From positions 62,001 through 126,000 of the forward strand of contig NZ_WBOM01000009.1 in assembly GCF_008973755.1 (NCBI RefSeq): 64,000 nt of DNA, in the 5' to 3' direction. The translations under genes and the position numbers were made by a program. Source of the stretch: Nitrincola alkalilacustris. GTDB taxonomy: Bacteria; Pseudomonadota; Gammaproteobacteria; Pseudomonadales; Balneatricaceae. Of this stretch, positions 62,432 through 64,000 are shown one piece after another; the first letter of the stretch is position 1, and every line of letters begins with the position of its first letter. The notes under the pieces were generated by a model. The model saw only the letters and a program-made list of their open reading frames with translations, searched no databases and had not been told where the DNA came from.

Positions 62432-64000
<1,569 letters not shown>

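Overview
The window looks like chromosomal DNA of a marine-type gammaproteobacterium of the Oceanospirillaceae/Pseudomonadales sort. Three long blocks have the gene order I know from Pseudomonas and its relatives: malic enzyme-rpmE-priA-argS-SPOR-hslVU-ubiE-ubiJ, recJ-thrC-hom-dsbC-xerD, and rplS-trmD-rimM-rpsP-ffh-ypjD-corB. The nudF-yqiB-cpdA-yqiA-parE and ldtD-mepK groups are the ones found in enterobacteria. Genus cannot be settled by eye. Coding density is high. I found no tRNA, rRNA, CRISPR array, intact insertion sequence or prophage.

Layout. 1-12.8 kb: the end of an M20 amidohydrolase, malic enzyme, L31, PriA, ArgRS, an FtsN-like SPOR protein, HslVU behind a sigma-32-type promoter, UbiE/UbiJ (ubiB is not next), HemJ and a two-cysteine DksA. 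12.8-19.1 kb: a signalling block on the minus strand, siaA-[periplasmic binding protein]-siaB-siaC-siaD, then a GGDEF-EAL protein. 19.2-31.5 kb: a fumarylacetoacetase-fold hydrolase, an MFS/LysR divergent pair, PpnP, SerA, a lipase-like hydrolase, malate synthase G behind a GntR-type operator, ThpR, a sirtuin, a 2OG-Fe oxygenase, NnrU, entericidin and a lytic transglycosylase. 31.5-34.0 kb: a broken small ORF and a MocR-type regulator divergent from an FMN-binding oxidoreductase. 34.0-41.0 kb: MepK/LdtD and the parE operon.

41.1-43.9 kb holds a TbpB-like surface lipoprotein divergent from a Slam outer-membrane translocator (type XI secretion). 43.9-45.7 kb is an EAL-CBS-GGDEF protein. 45.8-58.3 kb is housekeeping: Nfo, RecJ, threonine synthesis, DsbC, XerD, an unrecognised membrane-anchored protein, the rpsP operon and Ffh. 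58.5-64 kb has YpjD, CorB, two Nudix enzymes, a NIF3/YqfO-like protein, a REP-like palindrome, DapB and the 3' part of dnaJ.

Two systems stand out. The first is a SiaABCD c-di-GMP module carrying an extra secreted solute-binding protein, which could give the phosphatase SiaA a periplasmic input. The second is the Slam/TbpB-like lipoprotein pair, whose lipoprotein has a long Pro-Glu linker. Three c-di-GMP enzymes in about 33 kb point to tight control of surface attachment. Smaller points of interest are a three-hairpin array before argS, the glcB operator, the DksA variant and a frameshifted ORF with a very strong ribosome binding site.
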